A program made the position numbers and the translations under genes. DNA of 64,000 bases from Taxillus chinensis (lineage: Eukaryota > Streptophyta > Magnoliopsida > Santalales > Loranthaceae): positions 46,714,400 to 46,778,399 of the forward strand of contig CM042092.1 in the NCBI GenBank assembly GCA_023512835.1, read 5' to 3'. Position 1 is the stretch's first letter; every line of letters begins with the position of its first letter. Shown here one piece after another: positions 42,381 to 54,797 of this stretch. The notes under the pieces are model-generated. The model did no database searches and was not told the DNA's origin. It was given only the letters and a program-made list of their open reading frames with translations.

Positions 42381-45084
42381 CCAGTGGACTTGGCAGGAGC
42401 AGGACCCTCAGTGGTGAGAGGTACCATCATCATTTCTCATACTATTTGTTCAGTTTTGATTGATACTAGTGCTACCCATTCTTTTATTCCGTATGCTATG
42501 GTGGTTGGATTAGAGTTATACCAGGAGACAAAGTGAGTCGGTCTCGATGGTTGCTTCACCTTTGGGTGGAATCGTGATACTTGAGAGTATCTGTCGTGTT
42601 TGTCAGGTAACACTTGGGGGTGTTAACCCGATGTGTGATTTATATGTCATGGAGTTAGATGATTTTGATGTTATCCTGGGTATGGACTGGTTGGTCTCCG
42701 TGGAGGCCAAGATTGATTATTTTCAACGGCGTGTGACGTTCCTCACACCAGAGGGCACGCGGGGTGTCTTTGTGGGTGAGTGGACCGACGAGGCATGCAG
42801 GTTGGGACCATTGAGGCATGGGTGGGGTGATGTGACCCACCAGTTAGCCAGCTTGACATTGGTTGACATGAGGAGAGAGGGGAAGGCTGTTTTGCCACCC
42901 ATTGTAGATCAGTTCCCGGATGTGTTTCCCGAGGACTTAGTCAGTTTGCCACCCGTGAGGGAGGTAGAGTTTTCGATCGAGTTGTTGCCAGGGACAACAC
43001 CGATCAGGTTAGCGGCCCACAGGATGGCACCGACAGAGCTTAGAGAGCTCAAGAGACAGATAGATGACCTATTGGCGTGAGGCTTTATCAGGCGGAGTAG
43101 CTCACCGTGGGGCGCTCCAATGTTGTTCGCCAAGAAGGCGGATGGTTCACTTCGGCTTTGTATAGACTACCGGAAGTTGAACCAGGGATCGTGAAGAACA
43201 GGTATCCATTGCCAAGGATTGATGACCTGTTCGATCGGTTTCGAGGTGCGAGATGGTTTTCCAAGATAGACTTGAGATCCTGGATACCATCGTTGAGGGT
43301 TAGGGAGGCAGATATCCCTAAGACCGCGTTCAGTTGTCGTTACGGGCATTATGAGTGGCTTGTGATGCCGTTTGGGCTCACGAATGCTCCAGCAGTGTTT
43401 ATGGGATTGATGAACCAGGTGTTTGCTCCATATTTAGATATGTTCGTTGTGGTGTTCATCGATGATATTTTGGTCTATTCAGCGACCAAGAGGGAGCATG
43501 AGGAGCATTTGCAGATTGTGTTGTAGACCTTACGAGAGCACCGGTTGTACGCAAAGTTCACGAAATGTGACTTCTGGTTGCAACAGTGCACTCCTTAGGC
43601 ATGTGGTATCTTCGGAGGGTATCACAGTGGATCCCGAGAAGATTGAGGCGGTCATGTCGTCGAAGAGGCCCACGAACGTGTTTGAGATTCATAGCTTCCT
43701 TGGTTTGGCAGGCTACTATCGGAGGTTCGTGGAGGATTTTTTCCAGGTTAGCAGCTCCTATGACACACTTGACTAGGAAGGGAGTTCCTTTCATTTGGTC
43801 TGATGCGTGTGAGAGTGCTTTCATGGAGCTGAAGGCACGATTGACCTCAGCACCTATCTTGATTCTTCCATAGGAGGGTGTGCCTTTCGACGTGTATTGT
43901 GATGCTTCCAGGGTGGGACTTGGTTGTGTGTTGATGCAAACTCGGCAGGTGATTGCTTATGGATCTAGGTAGTTGAGACCACAAGAGCGAGCTATCCCAC
44001 GCATGATTTGGAGTTGGTCGCAGTGATCTTTGCTTTAAAGAGTCAAGATTATCTCCTTGGGGAGAAGTTTATGGTGTATACAGACCACAAAAGCTTGCGG
44101 TATATCTTCTCTCACGAGACCTGAACCTTAGCAGAGGCGGTGGGTGGAGTACCTGCAGTAGTTGACTTGATATGATGTATACCCCGGGAAGGGTAATGTG
44201 GTGGCAGATGCTCTGAGTAGGAAGAGCAAGGCCATGGTGGCCCATTGTGCCATTAAGGAATGGGAGATGATGGGTCGGTTGGCAGCAATGCGATTGCAGA
44301 TGGTGACAGCCGAGGGGCGAGGGACCCTCAATGTTGTCGTCATGATCCCTGAGTTATAGCGTAGGATCATAGAGGATCAATTGGGGGACATTGATTGTGA
44401 GGTCATCGACGACAAGATTCGGACTCCAGGCACCTTCCGATTGGAATGAGGATGCGGGGGCATGTCTTGCGGTATAGGGGGTAGATTGATAGTTCCCACT
44501 TCTCTTCGGAGGAGGTTCTACGGGAATTTCACCGGTCGAGGTTAGGCTGTACATCCTGGTGGGACCAAGATGTACCATGCCGTGAGGAGGCGTTTTGGTG
44601 GCCAGGCCCGAAAAAGGCCGTTGCTGATTTTGTGAGGAGGTGTTTGACTGTCGGCAGGTCAAGGCGCAGCACCCGAGATTAGCCGGTGAGTTGCAGCCAT
44701 TGCTAGTGCCGAGTGGAAATGGGACCACGTGACCATGGATTTTGTCCCTGGACTTCCTCGTTCCAAGGGACACGACACTATATGGGTAATTATGGATCGG
44801 TTGACCAAATCGGCGCATTTTATTCCGATTCGAGAGACAGACCCAGTGAGGACTTTGGGACAGAGGTATATTGATGTTATTGTGCGGTTGCATGGAGTTC
44901 CATTATCAATTGTATCTCGATCAGGATGCGAGGTTTACATCTCGTTTTGGAGACATGCAGCGAGCTTTGGGTACTAGGGTGACACCGAGGCATGGAGGAG
45001 CAGACTTGGGAGAAAGAGAGCCAGGATGCGATTCTTCATCCTGAGCTGTTTGAGGACGATCGTCCCGAGGTGGGGAGGATGTGA
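42381..45084 (+). pseudogene. D Pol: protease, RT, RNase H, deleted integrase
   Basis: Protease VLIDTSATHSFIPYAM (Ser replaces the conserved Gly, near 42,460). [82 protein letters not shown] and catalytic [10 protein letters not shown] (43,457-43,486). RNase [39 protein letters not shown]. Integrase: WKWDHVTMDFVPGLPR with the first Asp, but after MQRALGT-like sequence near 44,975 it jumps directly to a chromodomain end (MEEQTWEKESQDAILHPELF) and stop at 45,082. The third catalytic residue and C-terminal module are deleted. Many stops. Confidence 0.88.
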
Positions 45085-45336
45085 GGACCTTCCCCGAGGT
45101 ATGAGGTATGAGTTATGTTTTATGCATTTGTTTTGCATATATGGTTTGTGATGTGGTTTAGCTCGTTGTTGTTGGATTTTGTCGGCCCTTTTGGCTTGTT
45201 GCGAGTTGCATTGCACATGTGTGATCGGTGATCATGTTTGATGTTTTGTTGTTGGGACATTGAGCTTGAATTTTGCACATGTCATTTGGGCATGTGTTTT
45301 ATTTTTTGAGGACGAAAAGTCCTAAGGTGGGGAGGA
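45085..45336 (+). other. Region between D pol stop and 3' LTR, with polypurine tract
   Basis: The polypurine tract AAGGTGGGGAGGA (45,324-45,336) adjoins the LTR start. A second copy of the block (GAGGACGATCGTCC, then GAGGTGGGGAGGATGTGAGG) sits at the ORF end, 45,053-45,086. The block is thus duplicated about 255 bp apart. Confidence 0.8.
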
Positions 45337-45668
45337 TGTAAAGACTCATATTTGGGTAGTTTTGAGAGATAGTCATTCTATGGGAATGTAACTATCCGCA
45401 CGGTAGTGTAGTCGTCGATGTGAGCATTTTGACTGTACTTGGGCCCGATTCCGAGTCGGGGCCCTATTTGACCCGATTGTTGACTTTTCGGGGGTTTATT
45501 GGTTGACTTTGCGTTTGGACGGTCATTTGGGTGTAATAATATCTGTTTAGTGTTGTGCTCGTCATTTGGAGCGTTTTGACTGTAGTTTGACAAAATTTGG
45601 AGTTCGGGGCCTTGGAGGTCAATTATTGACTGGGTTAATGGTTGACTAGGTCAGTTGACTGGCAGAAA

Positions 45669-45676
45669 TATAAATA
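45669..45676 (+). promoter_or_regulatory. TATA box of the D LTR
   Basis: AATATAAATAGCAG, 146 nt upstream of the GTAAGT donor, with GA-rich leader between. Being in the 3' LTR it cannot drive D itself. Confidence 0.65.
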
Positions 45677-46319
45677 GCAGCAAAAAAAAAAAAGAGAGGA
45701 AGCTTTCACTTTACGTTTCACGTTTGTGCGTTTGAGAGAGAGAGCTTGAGAGAGCTTGGAAGCCTTGGCGATTTGGGGCGATTTGGGTTCGTAGAGCTCA
45801 AAGATTCACTTCAAGTAAGTGTCCTTGAACTTCTCATCTTGATTCTATGCTTGGTATGCACGAATTTATCATGATTTATGAAATTGAGCATGAACCCTAG
45901 AATTTGGGGAAAACCAATTTTGGGTTAGATCTAATGGTTTAGCATAAGATTTGTGGTTAAGAACTATTTTATATCATTGTGGATATATGTTTATGTGATT
46001 TTGGGGTTAATTAATTGTGTTTTTCATGAGGGTTGATAAGTCAACCATGGAAATTTGGGTTTAGATCTAGATTTCTAGAAATCTGGAATTTGATGCGTGT
46101 TTCGTTGTTACGCGCGATTTAGAGGCGTTCGGGACGCAATTTATGGTAAATATCGTAGTCTGTTGCGTAGAATGCGTGTTTGTGCGTGTCTGGGGATTGC
46201 TGGGTTGAATCCAGACGAAGAACAGGCAAAAACGACGATGAACAGTACCCTGGGCGCGTTACTGGGACGAACTAACGAAAATCCGAAGTTCTGGGTCGTA
46301 GGGTCGTACTTCATAGACC

Positions 46320-46560
46320 CGTAGTTCGTAGGTTCGTAATTCGTAGTTCGAAGGTTCGAAGGTTCGAAGCTTCGTAGTTCGTAGATTCGTAGACCCGTAG
46401 TCCGAAGGTCAAAGTTTGTAGCCGAAGGATCGAAGTTCGTAGCCTCGAAGATCGAAGACCCGCTTCGAGTCTTTGAGGCGCGCTATGCAGCTACGAGTCA
46501 CAGCTCCCGCTACGAGTCTCCGAGGCGCGCTGCAATTCCGCGCTACGAGTCGCAGTCCTG
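46320..46560. repeat. Short-period TTCGTAG/TTCGAAG array in D LTR
   Basis: Many degenerate 8-10-bp units such as GTAGTTCGTAGGTTCG and CGAAGGTTCGAAGCTTCG. It lies in the putative intron. The adjoining 46,238-46,310 segment resembles LTR A1 14,370-14,453. Confidence 0.8.
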
Positions 46561-47438
46561 AAGCTACGAGGCAGTGCAACAGCACTGGACTGGACCTATT
46601 TACATCGTAACCTATACCTATACCCATCTACACACTTAAGTATTATACTTAAGTTACTATGTAAATAACGAAATACCCCCCATTTGGATTCAAAGAAAAA
46701 TACTAGAAAAATTAATTTCCATTATTTTAAAATGTGAAAATTGGGATTTAGTGTAAAATCTCGGAAAAACCCAAAAGTTCGTAGTGGTGAATTTTTGGAA
46801 AGTGGGATTAGACATCTCGGAAAAATCCCTAAAAATCAGATTATCTTAGTTATGCTATGGGAACCCAATGCCGGGACTTTTGATTTCAAGAAAATAGCCG
46901 CTATGGGTACTTCCTTCATAAATCAAGGATTGAGGATTTACTTGTGAAGACCGGCTACGGTTCTAAAGAAAAGGTTGAGAATGACATACCATACTAATGT
47001 TAGTATGTTGGTGTGAGGTATTGGGGCATGGACTCCGTGACTTGTTTGGGTTCTCACGGTGATGCACCGATGGTGCTATATGGTTGACGTGGCAGGCATA
47101 TGCACCGATGGCGAGCCTGCGTGGTGACCGTGGCCGGGCATATTACAGCTGTGGACAAGCTAAGGCCCGAGTTGAGCCGTTGAGCTAGTGGAGCTAGGGG
47201 TGAGTGTCCTGAGCCTGGGATCCCATGAAGGATCGTGGACAAGTTGTCCTGTGTGAACAGGCCGAGTCCTAATGTCTTGTTTCAGGTGAGTCCTGATGAT
47301 TGTGCACACTACACGGTGCACGAGTACACCGAGCATATAGTATAGACTTATATGTGTTGCATGATGTGGAGTTTTGGGGTCACCTACCGAGCTTGTCGCT
47401 CACCCCTACTTGTTGTTTACCCCTTTTCAGGTGTGACC

Positions 47439-49231
47439 TGTCACGCCCGGATTTCCAACCCGAGGAGACCGGAACGTGACCCTCCCTTTACCCAAGTTGG
47501 ATAGAGGGGTTAGAATACAACATACACCTCACACTTTATATTCGAGAGAACAATCTTATATTTATTGAGTCCAAACATAGCAAATACGTCCAAAACATAC
47601 TTTTATTACATTGAACTCCACATTACAATATCTCCCCACCTGGGGGTTACAAAGCTTACATAAAGAAAAGCAAGATAACTCGAATAATAATAAGCAAGCC
47701 AACAAGCAGGACTTCCACCTTGGTGTTCCCACCTAACGCCTTGTAGGTTCCTTGTAAAGAAAACAACATGGTAGGAGGGGTGAGCAACCACAGCTCGGTA
47801 GGGATCATGTCTCTCCAACCCATCCCATGCACCTAATATCTACATGCCTTGTGTACAAGTGCCGTGTCGTGATACAATTATTCCACCAGATATAATTACA
47901 AGCTATAAAGAGCAAATACAATCATACACAGGCTGGTTCATAAACACTCCCGGGCTTCCACAGCCACCGGGTTCCAAGAACAATCCCGGGCTTCCACGGC
48001 CACCGGGTTCCAAGAACGTCCCAGGCTTCCACGACCACCGAGTTCCAAGAACAGTCCCGGGCTTCCACAACCACCGGGTTCCAAGAACACAAAGCACACA
48101 TAGCCACACTTAGTCACACGGACATAACATCAAACACTTAGCATGAAAAGCCTCACAGGTATAAAACCAAACAATTGGTGTACATAAATTCACGAGCTCA
48201 TGAACCCGGCCGCATGGCATTTTCTCAAACATGTAGCGGGCATGTCACAAGGCATTTTATCGAACACTTTTCATGCATCACACGAACACCGAAACACACC
48301 AAAATCGCCATTGAAGGCCAACATCCATATAGGAGATCACACCTATATGGATTACATATATATATTAACAGGTTTGACTCCATAATCTGCCCTAGAACCC
48401 TATGACGAGAGGAGGATTTAGGAAGAACGGAACCCCTACCTTGTGTGTTCTCCTGCTCCCGCTTCCACGCAAGACTCCGACCACCCACGCAAGACGCTCC
48501 GGCAGCCACCGAAGCTCTCCTTCCCCTCTCTCTCTCTCTCTCTGCGATGGCTGGTGGAGCAACAAACCCTAACCCTAAAACAGAGGGGCTTCTCCTCCTT
48601 ATATAGACAACACAACATCAAAACGACGTAGTTTTGATTAAGTGAATCCCAAGCATCAAAACGACGTAGTTTTGATGGAACAAGCTATGACCTTCCCACA
48701 TCCATACACACCAAAATATTCACAATTCCAACATGGTCCTTTGAGAAAAGATGATTAGAATGACAAAACCAAGGTAACCATGCAAAAACATGCCTCGCAC
48801 GCCAATTTGCACGTCAATTCTCCCATTGGCGTGCAGCTCCAAATGCACTCAAACTTTACCCCAAACCTCCTTGCATCTTGTAGAGGCTTGAGAAGCAAAA
48901 ATATGCTTGCACGTGAAATGGGTGAATTCACGTGCAGCTCCAAATGCTCTGAAATTTCTGTGGTAGATAGAGGACCCCATTCCAAGCAACTTTTGTTCTT
49001 GCACGCCAATTGTTTGAGGCCATCTACCCTATCAAAATTAAGCCCCAAGATCTGCCAAAACAAACTTAAAACCGCATGTATATGCATAGCATCTTCCTAG
49101 GGCATAAATGCACGTTATCACTTGTCACATGCACCTCCCAAAAGTCCCCTCTTGGGCTCATCTCTTACCTCAAACTTGTGTACCAACATCCAAGGTGTTT
49201 GTGGTTAACCTCCTACACACGGGTCATTACA
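47439..49231 (-). repeat. 3' LTR of C2
   Basis: Plus-strand ends TGTCACGCCCGG and GGGTCATTACA. Two ACGT palindromes (48,618-48,640 and 48,655-48,677), TATA on the minus strand (48,597-48,606), donor at 48,439, acceptor at 47,751, branch-like GCTCACCCC (minus, about 47,776-47,785). Confidence 0.95.
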
Positions 49232-49244
49232 TCCTCTCCCCCTT
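49232..49244 (-). promoter_or_regulatory. Polypurine tract of C2
   Basis: Minus strand AAGGGGGAGAGGA next to the LTR start TGTAATGACCCG. Confidence 0.9.
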
Positions 49245-49567
49245 AAGACTTTTCGTCCTCGAAAATAAACAATATGCAAGGAAAACAAACACAAGCTACC
49301 CATTTGCCACACGGCGAGCCACAACACCCAAATGGGTCATACACCGCGCATAGCACATAACAGCACATCACAAGGTACCACCATAATCCATAACAACACA
49401 TGCATCACAATAATGCATATAACACATATCCGCATGTCACAAATACACATCACAAATATGAACACATGTCTAAAAGACAAAACAAATACACCAAATCATT
49501 CACAACTAATACAAGAAAACACATCACTATCCCTTGGCCAACAGCCACCAACAGCCACCTCTCACGC

Positions 49568-50690
49568 TTAAGATTGTTCGTCCTCGAACAATGCTGGGTG
49601 CTGCTCACGCATCACGGACTCACGTTCCCATGTCTCCTCCTCAATGCCACGGTGCTGCCACAACACGCGAACCAAAGGAATAGCACAACCACGCAAAAGC
49701 TTCTCTCGCCGATCTAGGATACGGATAGGGGCCTCAACAACGGACATGTCATCCTCAATGTCTAATGTCCCCCAATCGATCACATGAGTGGGGTCGGGAT
49801 GATACTTCCTCAATCGGGACACGTGAAACACGTTGTGCACTCGACTCACCCGCGGTGGTAACGCTAACCGGTAGGCCACAGGCCCCACACGATCCAGAAT
49901 CTCAAAAGGACCAATAAACCGCGGAGATAGCTTGGAACCTCGCCCAAACCGTCGATGTCCACGACGTGGAGAGACACGAAGGAACACATGATCACCAACA
50001 GAAAACTCCAAAGGTTGCCGCCGCTGATCCGTATAAGATTTCGCCGACTCGAGCCGATAACAAACGCCGACGAATCAACTTGACCTTCTTAGTAGCCTCT
50101 TGAACCAATCGTGGCCCCAAGAGAGCTGCCTCTCCTACCTCGGTCCAACACAAGGGTGAGCGGCACGGCCTCCCATACAATGCTTCAAAAGGGGCTATTC
50201 CAATGGATGCCTCGATAAGCGTTATTGTAGGCAAACTCCACCAAAGGAAGGTGAGTTGCCCACGATCCCCCGAAATCTAGCACACAAGCCCTTAACATGT
50301 CCTCCATGGTCCGATTCGTCCTCTCGGTCCCGACCGTCGGTCTCGGGGTGAAAGGTCAGACTCAGGTGAAGCTTGGTCCCCAGAGCCTCCCGCAAACCCG
50401 CCCAAAAACGGGAAGTGAACCTCGAATCCCGGTCGAGATAACCGATGATGGTACTCCATGCGGTCTCACAATCTCGTTCATGTAGAGCCGACTCAAGGTC
50501 CCAATGGAGTCCCGCTCGCGAACAAGCAAGGAAATGGGCCGACTTTGTGAGTCGATCCACAATCACCCAACTCATATCCTTCCTCCCGGTGGTGGATGGA
50601 AGACCGATCCACAAAGTCCATCGCGATGTGGTCCCACTTCCACTCCGCTATGGGCAATGGCCGTAACATGCCCGCCGGCCGCCGATGTTT
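49568..50690 (-). pseudogene. C2 integrase and chromodomain
   Basis: Open C-terminal frame (50,011-49,568): [40 protein letters not shown], and a complete chromodomain-like end (VLWQHRGIEEETWERESVMR) before stop at 49,568. Upstream pieces in other frames carry the core: [54 protein letters not shown]. It is more intact than C1. The chromodomain may steer integration to modified chromatin in this group. Confidence 0.9.
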
Positions 50691-50696
50691 CTGCCT

Positions 50697-51863
50697 TCAC
50701 CGCCGACACGTGAGGCACCGCGAAACAAAGGCAGCCACATCGCGTTTCATCCCAGGCCACCAAAAATGTCCCCGAAGCGCATGGTACATCTTCGTACCCC
50801 CTGGATGCACAGCAACTCTAGACTGGTGAAACTCCCTCATCACCTCATCCCTGAGAGAAGAAGCCACTACTAACCGCCCCTGAAAAGACAACTCATGATC
50901 AGGACCCTCTGTCCAGTCCTCGGATAGCTCACCGGCCTTAATACGGGCACGCGTAACCTCACACTCAATGTCACCCAACTGTCCCTTCCGGACGCGCCGG
51001 TACAACTCAGGCACAACCACCAATAGACCCAGGATTGTCCCACCATCACGAACAACAGGCTGCGATCGCAACATCGCCAACTGCTCCATCAGCTTCCACT
51101 CTCTCACGGCCACCTCAGCTTTCCCTTTCCTACTCAACGCGTCAGTCACAACATTACCCTTGCCCGGGGTATAGGCAAGAGTAAAGTTAAAAGTCTGCAG
51201 ATACTCCACCCATCTCCTCTGCCTCAAATTCAAGTCCTTCTGAGTAAAGATGTACTGAAGGCTCTTGTGATCGGAGAACACCACGAACTTCTCCCCCAAA
51301 AGGTAGTGTTGCCAACTCTTCAGGGCGAAGATGACAGCCGCCAACTCAAGATCATGAGTAGGATAATTCTGCTCATGAGGCTTCAGCTGCCTCGACCCAT
51401 AAGCTACCACACTGTGCTCCTGCATAAGCACACACCCCAAACTAACCCTGGACGCATCACAATACACCTCATATGGGATATTCTCCCGAGGTAACCTCAA
51501 CACCAGTGCCGTGGTCAAACAGGTTTTGAGAGTCTCAAACGCCTGCTGACACTTATCAGTCCACTCAAACTTCACTCCCTTCCGAGTCAACGCCGTCATA
51601 GGAGCTGCCAAACGGGAGAATCCCTCTACAAAACGACGGTAGTAGCCTGCCAAGCCAAGAAAGCTACGAATCTCGAAAACATTGGTTGGCCTCTCCCATG
51701 ATGATACCGCCTCAATCTTGGCCGGGTCCACTCTAACCCCTTCAGCGGATACTACGTGGCCAAGGAAATGGACCTCCTGCATCCAAAACTCGCATTTGCT
51801 AAACTTAGCAAACAACCGCCGATCCCTCAAGGTTTGCAACACTCGTTGCCAAATGCTCCACAT
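50697..51863 (-). CDS. C2 RT C-terminal part, RNase H and integrase HHCC finger (388-codon open frame)
   Basis: The longest open frame in the window. It begins within the RT thumb ([60 protein letters not shown]). RNase H follows with [60 protein letters not shown] and [20 protein letters not shown], then the integrase finger with [20 protein letters not shown] and CLTCRR. It is a fragment of the polyprotein rather than a gene with its own start: the RT palm lies just upstream in another frame. Confidence 0.9.
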   Translation of the reverse strand: MWSIWQRVLQTLRDRRLFAKFSKCEFWMQEVHFLGHVVSAEGVRVDPAKIEAVSSWERPTNVFEIRSFLGLAGYYRRFVEGFSRLAAPMTALTRKGVKFEWTDKCQQAFETLKTCLTTALVLRLPRENIPYEVYCDASRVSLGCVLMQEHSVVAYGSRQLKPHEQNYPTHDLELAAVIFALKSWQHYLLGEKFVVFSDHKSLQYIFTQKDLNLRQRRWVEYLQTFNFTLAYTPGKGNVVTDALSRKGKAEVAVREWKLMEQLAMLRSQPVVRDGGTILGLLVVVPELYRRVRKGQLGDIECEVTRARIKAGELSEDWTEGPDHELSFQGRLVVASSLRDEVMREFHQSRVAVHPGGTKMYHALRGHFWWPGMKRDVAAFVSRCLTCRR

Positions 51864-52930
51864 GCTCCCTCTCGGTCTTGAAATATACCAAGATATCGTC
51901 TATAAACACCACCACGAACGAGTCTAAGTATGGGGCAAAGACTTGGTTCATCAAATGCATAAACATCGCCGGCGCATTAGTGAGCCCAAAAGGCATCACT
52001 ATCCACTCATAGTGCCCATACCGCACCGAAAGGCCGTCTTAGGGATGTCTTCCTCCCCGACCCTCAACCGATGATACCCCGACCGTAAATCTATTTTGGA
52101 AAACCACCGGGCTCCGCTCAACCGGTCAAACAGGTCATCTATCCGAGGCAACGGATACTTGTTCTTCACGGTCACCGGATTCGACTTCCTGTAATCTATG
52201 CAGAGGCGTAGTGTGCCATCCGCCTTCTTTGCAAAGAGCACCGGAGCACCCCAAGGTGAGGTACTCGGTCCGATATATCCCTGGCCCACCAACTCCTCGA
52301 TTTGCCTCTCGAAGCTCCCTCAACTCGCCTGGCCCCATACGATACGCTACTTGGGAAATCGGACCCGTCCCCAAGACCAACTCAATGGTGAACTCCACAC
52401 TCCTCTTAGGTGGCAAACTCCTCAACTCTTCAGGAAAAACATCCCTGAAATTGGTCCACAACAACGGGCCACACCCTCTTTTCCACCTTCCCCTCCTCAG
52501 CAAAGGTCATGGCGCCAACCTGTGGGTAATGGCACCCCACTGGTCCAACACCGGCCCGGCCCGACTCGCCTCACAGTCCCACTCCCCCCCGCAGGGTGCA
52601 AGAGGTCCCTGCAGGTGTAACGAAAGATACCCGCCGCCGATAACAGTCTATCTTGGCCTGGAAAGCCATAAGCCAATCCATACCCAAGATCGGGTCTAAC
52701 GTCCTCAAAGGCATTACATGCAAGTCAAAACTCGGCTCCACCTCTCCTATGGTTAACACACAGTCACAAAGAAACACGCCACACTTCAATCATACCCCCA
52801 CCGGAGACTCAACAACTAGGGGCTTCGCTGCCTCCACACAAGCTAACCCCAAGCTATCTATCACAAGCTCAAGCAACAAACGAACACGATGCACCCGTAT
52901 CGAAAAGAACGAAGCTAATGTATGGGAGAT
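51864..52930 (-). pseudogene. C2 protease and RT palm/fingers
   Basis: The protease active site at about 52,870-52,910 reads FDTGASCSFVA, intact unlike in C1. Then come [80 protein letters not shown] and the catalytic FIDDILVY (about 51,885-51,910). Frameshifts near 52,020, 52,290, 52,570 and 51,860 break it. Confidence 0.9.
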
Positions 52931-54368
52931 CAAAAGGGTACCTCTAACCACCGATGGTCTGCTCCACCCTCAGTGGTGGGGGTGGTAGCTCGGCCTCCTC
53001 CGGGTACGTCGCCTCCAAGCGCAAACACCCTCCCTTGGCCCGTGCCACCGGTCGGCTCACTCACCTGGGCGCTTCCCGCCAAGGCTGCCTCCGGCTTCGG
53101 TCTGTTGCCGCTCCTGGCCTCCCCCCTGGGGTCGGGTCCGATTCGATCTGCCTGACTAGCCGGCCACCGACGAGCTAGTCTCTCTGCTGGTGCACGGAAA
53201 CCGGCATCACTCCTTGTCCTGGATGTCATGCCTCCAACTCCCCTGTTGCCACTCCGGCAAACCCGGCTCGAGATGGCCCTCTCGTCCACAACTATGGCAT
53301 TTCCAGGTCCCTCTTTGGACACTCCTTCCTCAAGTGGCCTTGCTCCCCACAATGGTGACAACCGCCGGGGAGACCTCCGACTGGACCGCCCTGCCTGCCA
53401 CCGCTAAAGCTAGACCTCCCTGGGTTCACCAATGTCTATCCCCTGCTGCGGAAGGAACTACTATCTCTCTCCTCGGTCTTAGGCCTCTTGGACCCCGAAT
53501 CGCGTTCGGACCCACCTTGCAACCGGCGACCCCGATGGACCCGCCTCCCATCCTCCGGCTCCCTCTCGCCTATACGTGTTGTCTCAACAACCTCAGGATA
53601 GGTCCTCAAACGCAGAATCGCCACCCTCTCGCCTAAGGGCTGGCCTAAGACCCGAGTGAACTTGTGGGCCTTCAGGTCCTCCTTTGCCACTGTCTCGGGG
53701 GCAAACCTACTCGAGCTCCCGGAACTCCCGCTCATACTCGGGCACCGTCTTTGATCCTTGCTTCAGCTGCCAAATTCCTCTCTCTTCGCCATCTCAAAGA
53801 TTCCGGGAAGAACTCATCATGGAAGAGCTGTAGAAACTCCTCCCAAAGCATGAACCGCACCGCACGGCTCCCCGCGACACTCAACCACCACTCCAGAGCA
53901 TCCCCTTCCACTGCCGAATGGCCAGGTCTCACCTTATCCTCCTCCCGGGGTAGGAGAAAGGAAAACACATGCTCGATCCGCCTCGACCGGTGCTCGGCCT
54001 AACACCTGGGTCCTCCTCCCCTTTAAATCGTGGAGGTTGTTCCTTTCGGAACCGTGTCACCACATCATCCTCTGCACGAGTCGGTATACCATGCGGAGAA
54101 CCCTCACGCTCCCGGGGGTAGCTCCCCGCCGGTGGTGGCGGTGGGGGTGGCACCACCTGTTGTGCCGCCATCTCACGGCGCACCTCCTCCCGGACTTCTT
54201 GCCGGATACCCTCCATCGGCTCTTGGACTTCCAACCAGGATGCCTTCTCGCAGTGCGCCAAAGAATAAAGGTGCATGTCCTCCAACGGACCGTCCCGCAC
54301 CGGGCCCTCATGGGCAGATGACTCATCACCACTACCCCGGACGCACGCGTCACTCTCCTCGGTGGCAT
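52931..54368 (-). pseudogene. C2 Gag
   Basis: Start ATG at 54,366-54,368 (MPPRRVTRASG), as in C1. Then DDVVTRFRKEQPPRFKGEED, MFSFLLPREEDKVRPGHSAV, LEWWLSVAGSRAVRFMLWEE, FAPETVAKEDLKAHKFTRVL, a Lys/Arg-rich tail (SKRPKTEERDSSSFRSRG) and a broken zinc knuckle near 53,230-53,370. Four or more frameshifts. Comparing it with C1 helps to place each indel. Confidence 0.87.
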
Positions 54369-54783
54369 TCTTACTACATGAAGTAAGAAGCACAAACGTC
54401 GAACGCGTTCGACTACTAACAAGTTGACTACCTCTACCCCATTATCAAGTCAAGCAAGACATGGCATCACACACATTTTAACCATTGCATCAATCAATAT
54501 CGCACACACAAGATCCACATTGTAGTCATACCCAAGGCATTCCAAGAATATTCGAGTTGCACAATTCACACATAATCATGTTATTCACATCCTTCACACA
54601 TGGCAACAAATGCAACTAGTGCCCTAATGCCAATGCATGCAAATCATACCTCAGGTCCGGACTACCCCAAGTACACCTTAGAGGCTCCAAGAGGACCGTG
54701 TTGATCAGGCACGTCCCTCCAGGTTCCTCCAAAGGACTCGGGATAACCAGGATCCGCCCACTACCCTAGGCCAACTAGACCAT

Positions 54784-54794
54784 GCTCGATACCA
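54784..54794 (-). promoter_or_regulatory. Primer-binding site of C2
   Basis: Minus strand TGGTATCGAGC, same variant as C1, three bases from the LTR end. Confidence 0.85.
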
Positions 54795-54797
54795 TAT

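Larger units (their letters stand above)
45337..47438 (+). repeat. 3' LTR of D, left part
   Basis: Starts TGTAAAGACTCATATTTGG after the polypurine tract. TATA 45,669-45,676, donor TTCAA|GTAAGTG at 45,815, a short-period TTCGTAG/TTCGAAG array (46,320-46,560), branch-like GCTCACCCC at 47,398-47,406, acceptor CCCCTTTTCAG at 47,430. It continues at 56,073 after C2. Confidence 0.88.

Noticed and set aside
50697..51863. Stand-alone gene for the 388-codon open frame
   Set aside because: The frame starts within the RT thumb and has the C2 polyprotein on both sides; it is just the longest unbroken fragment.
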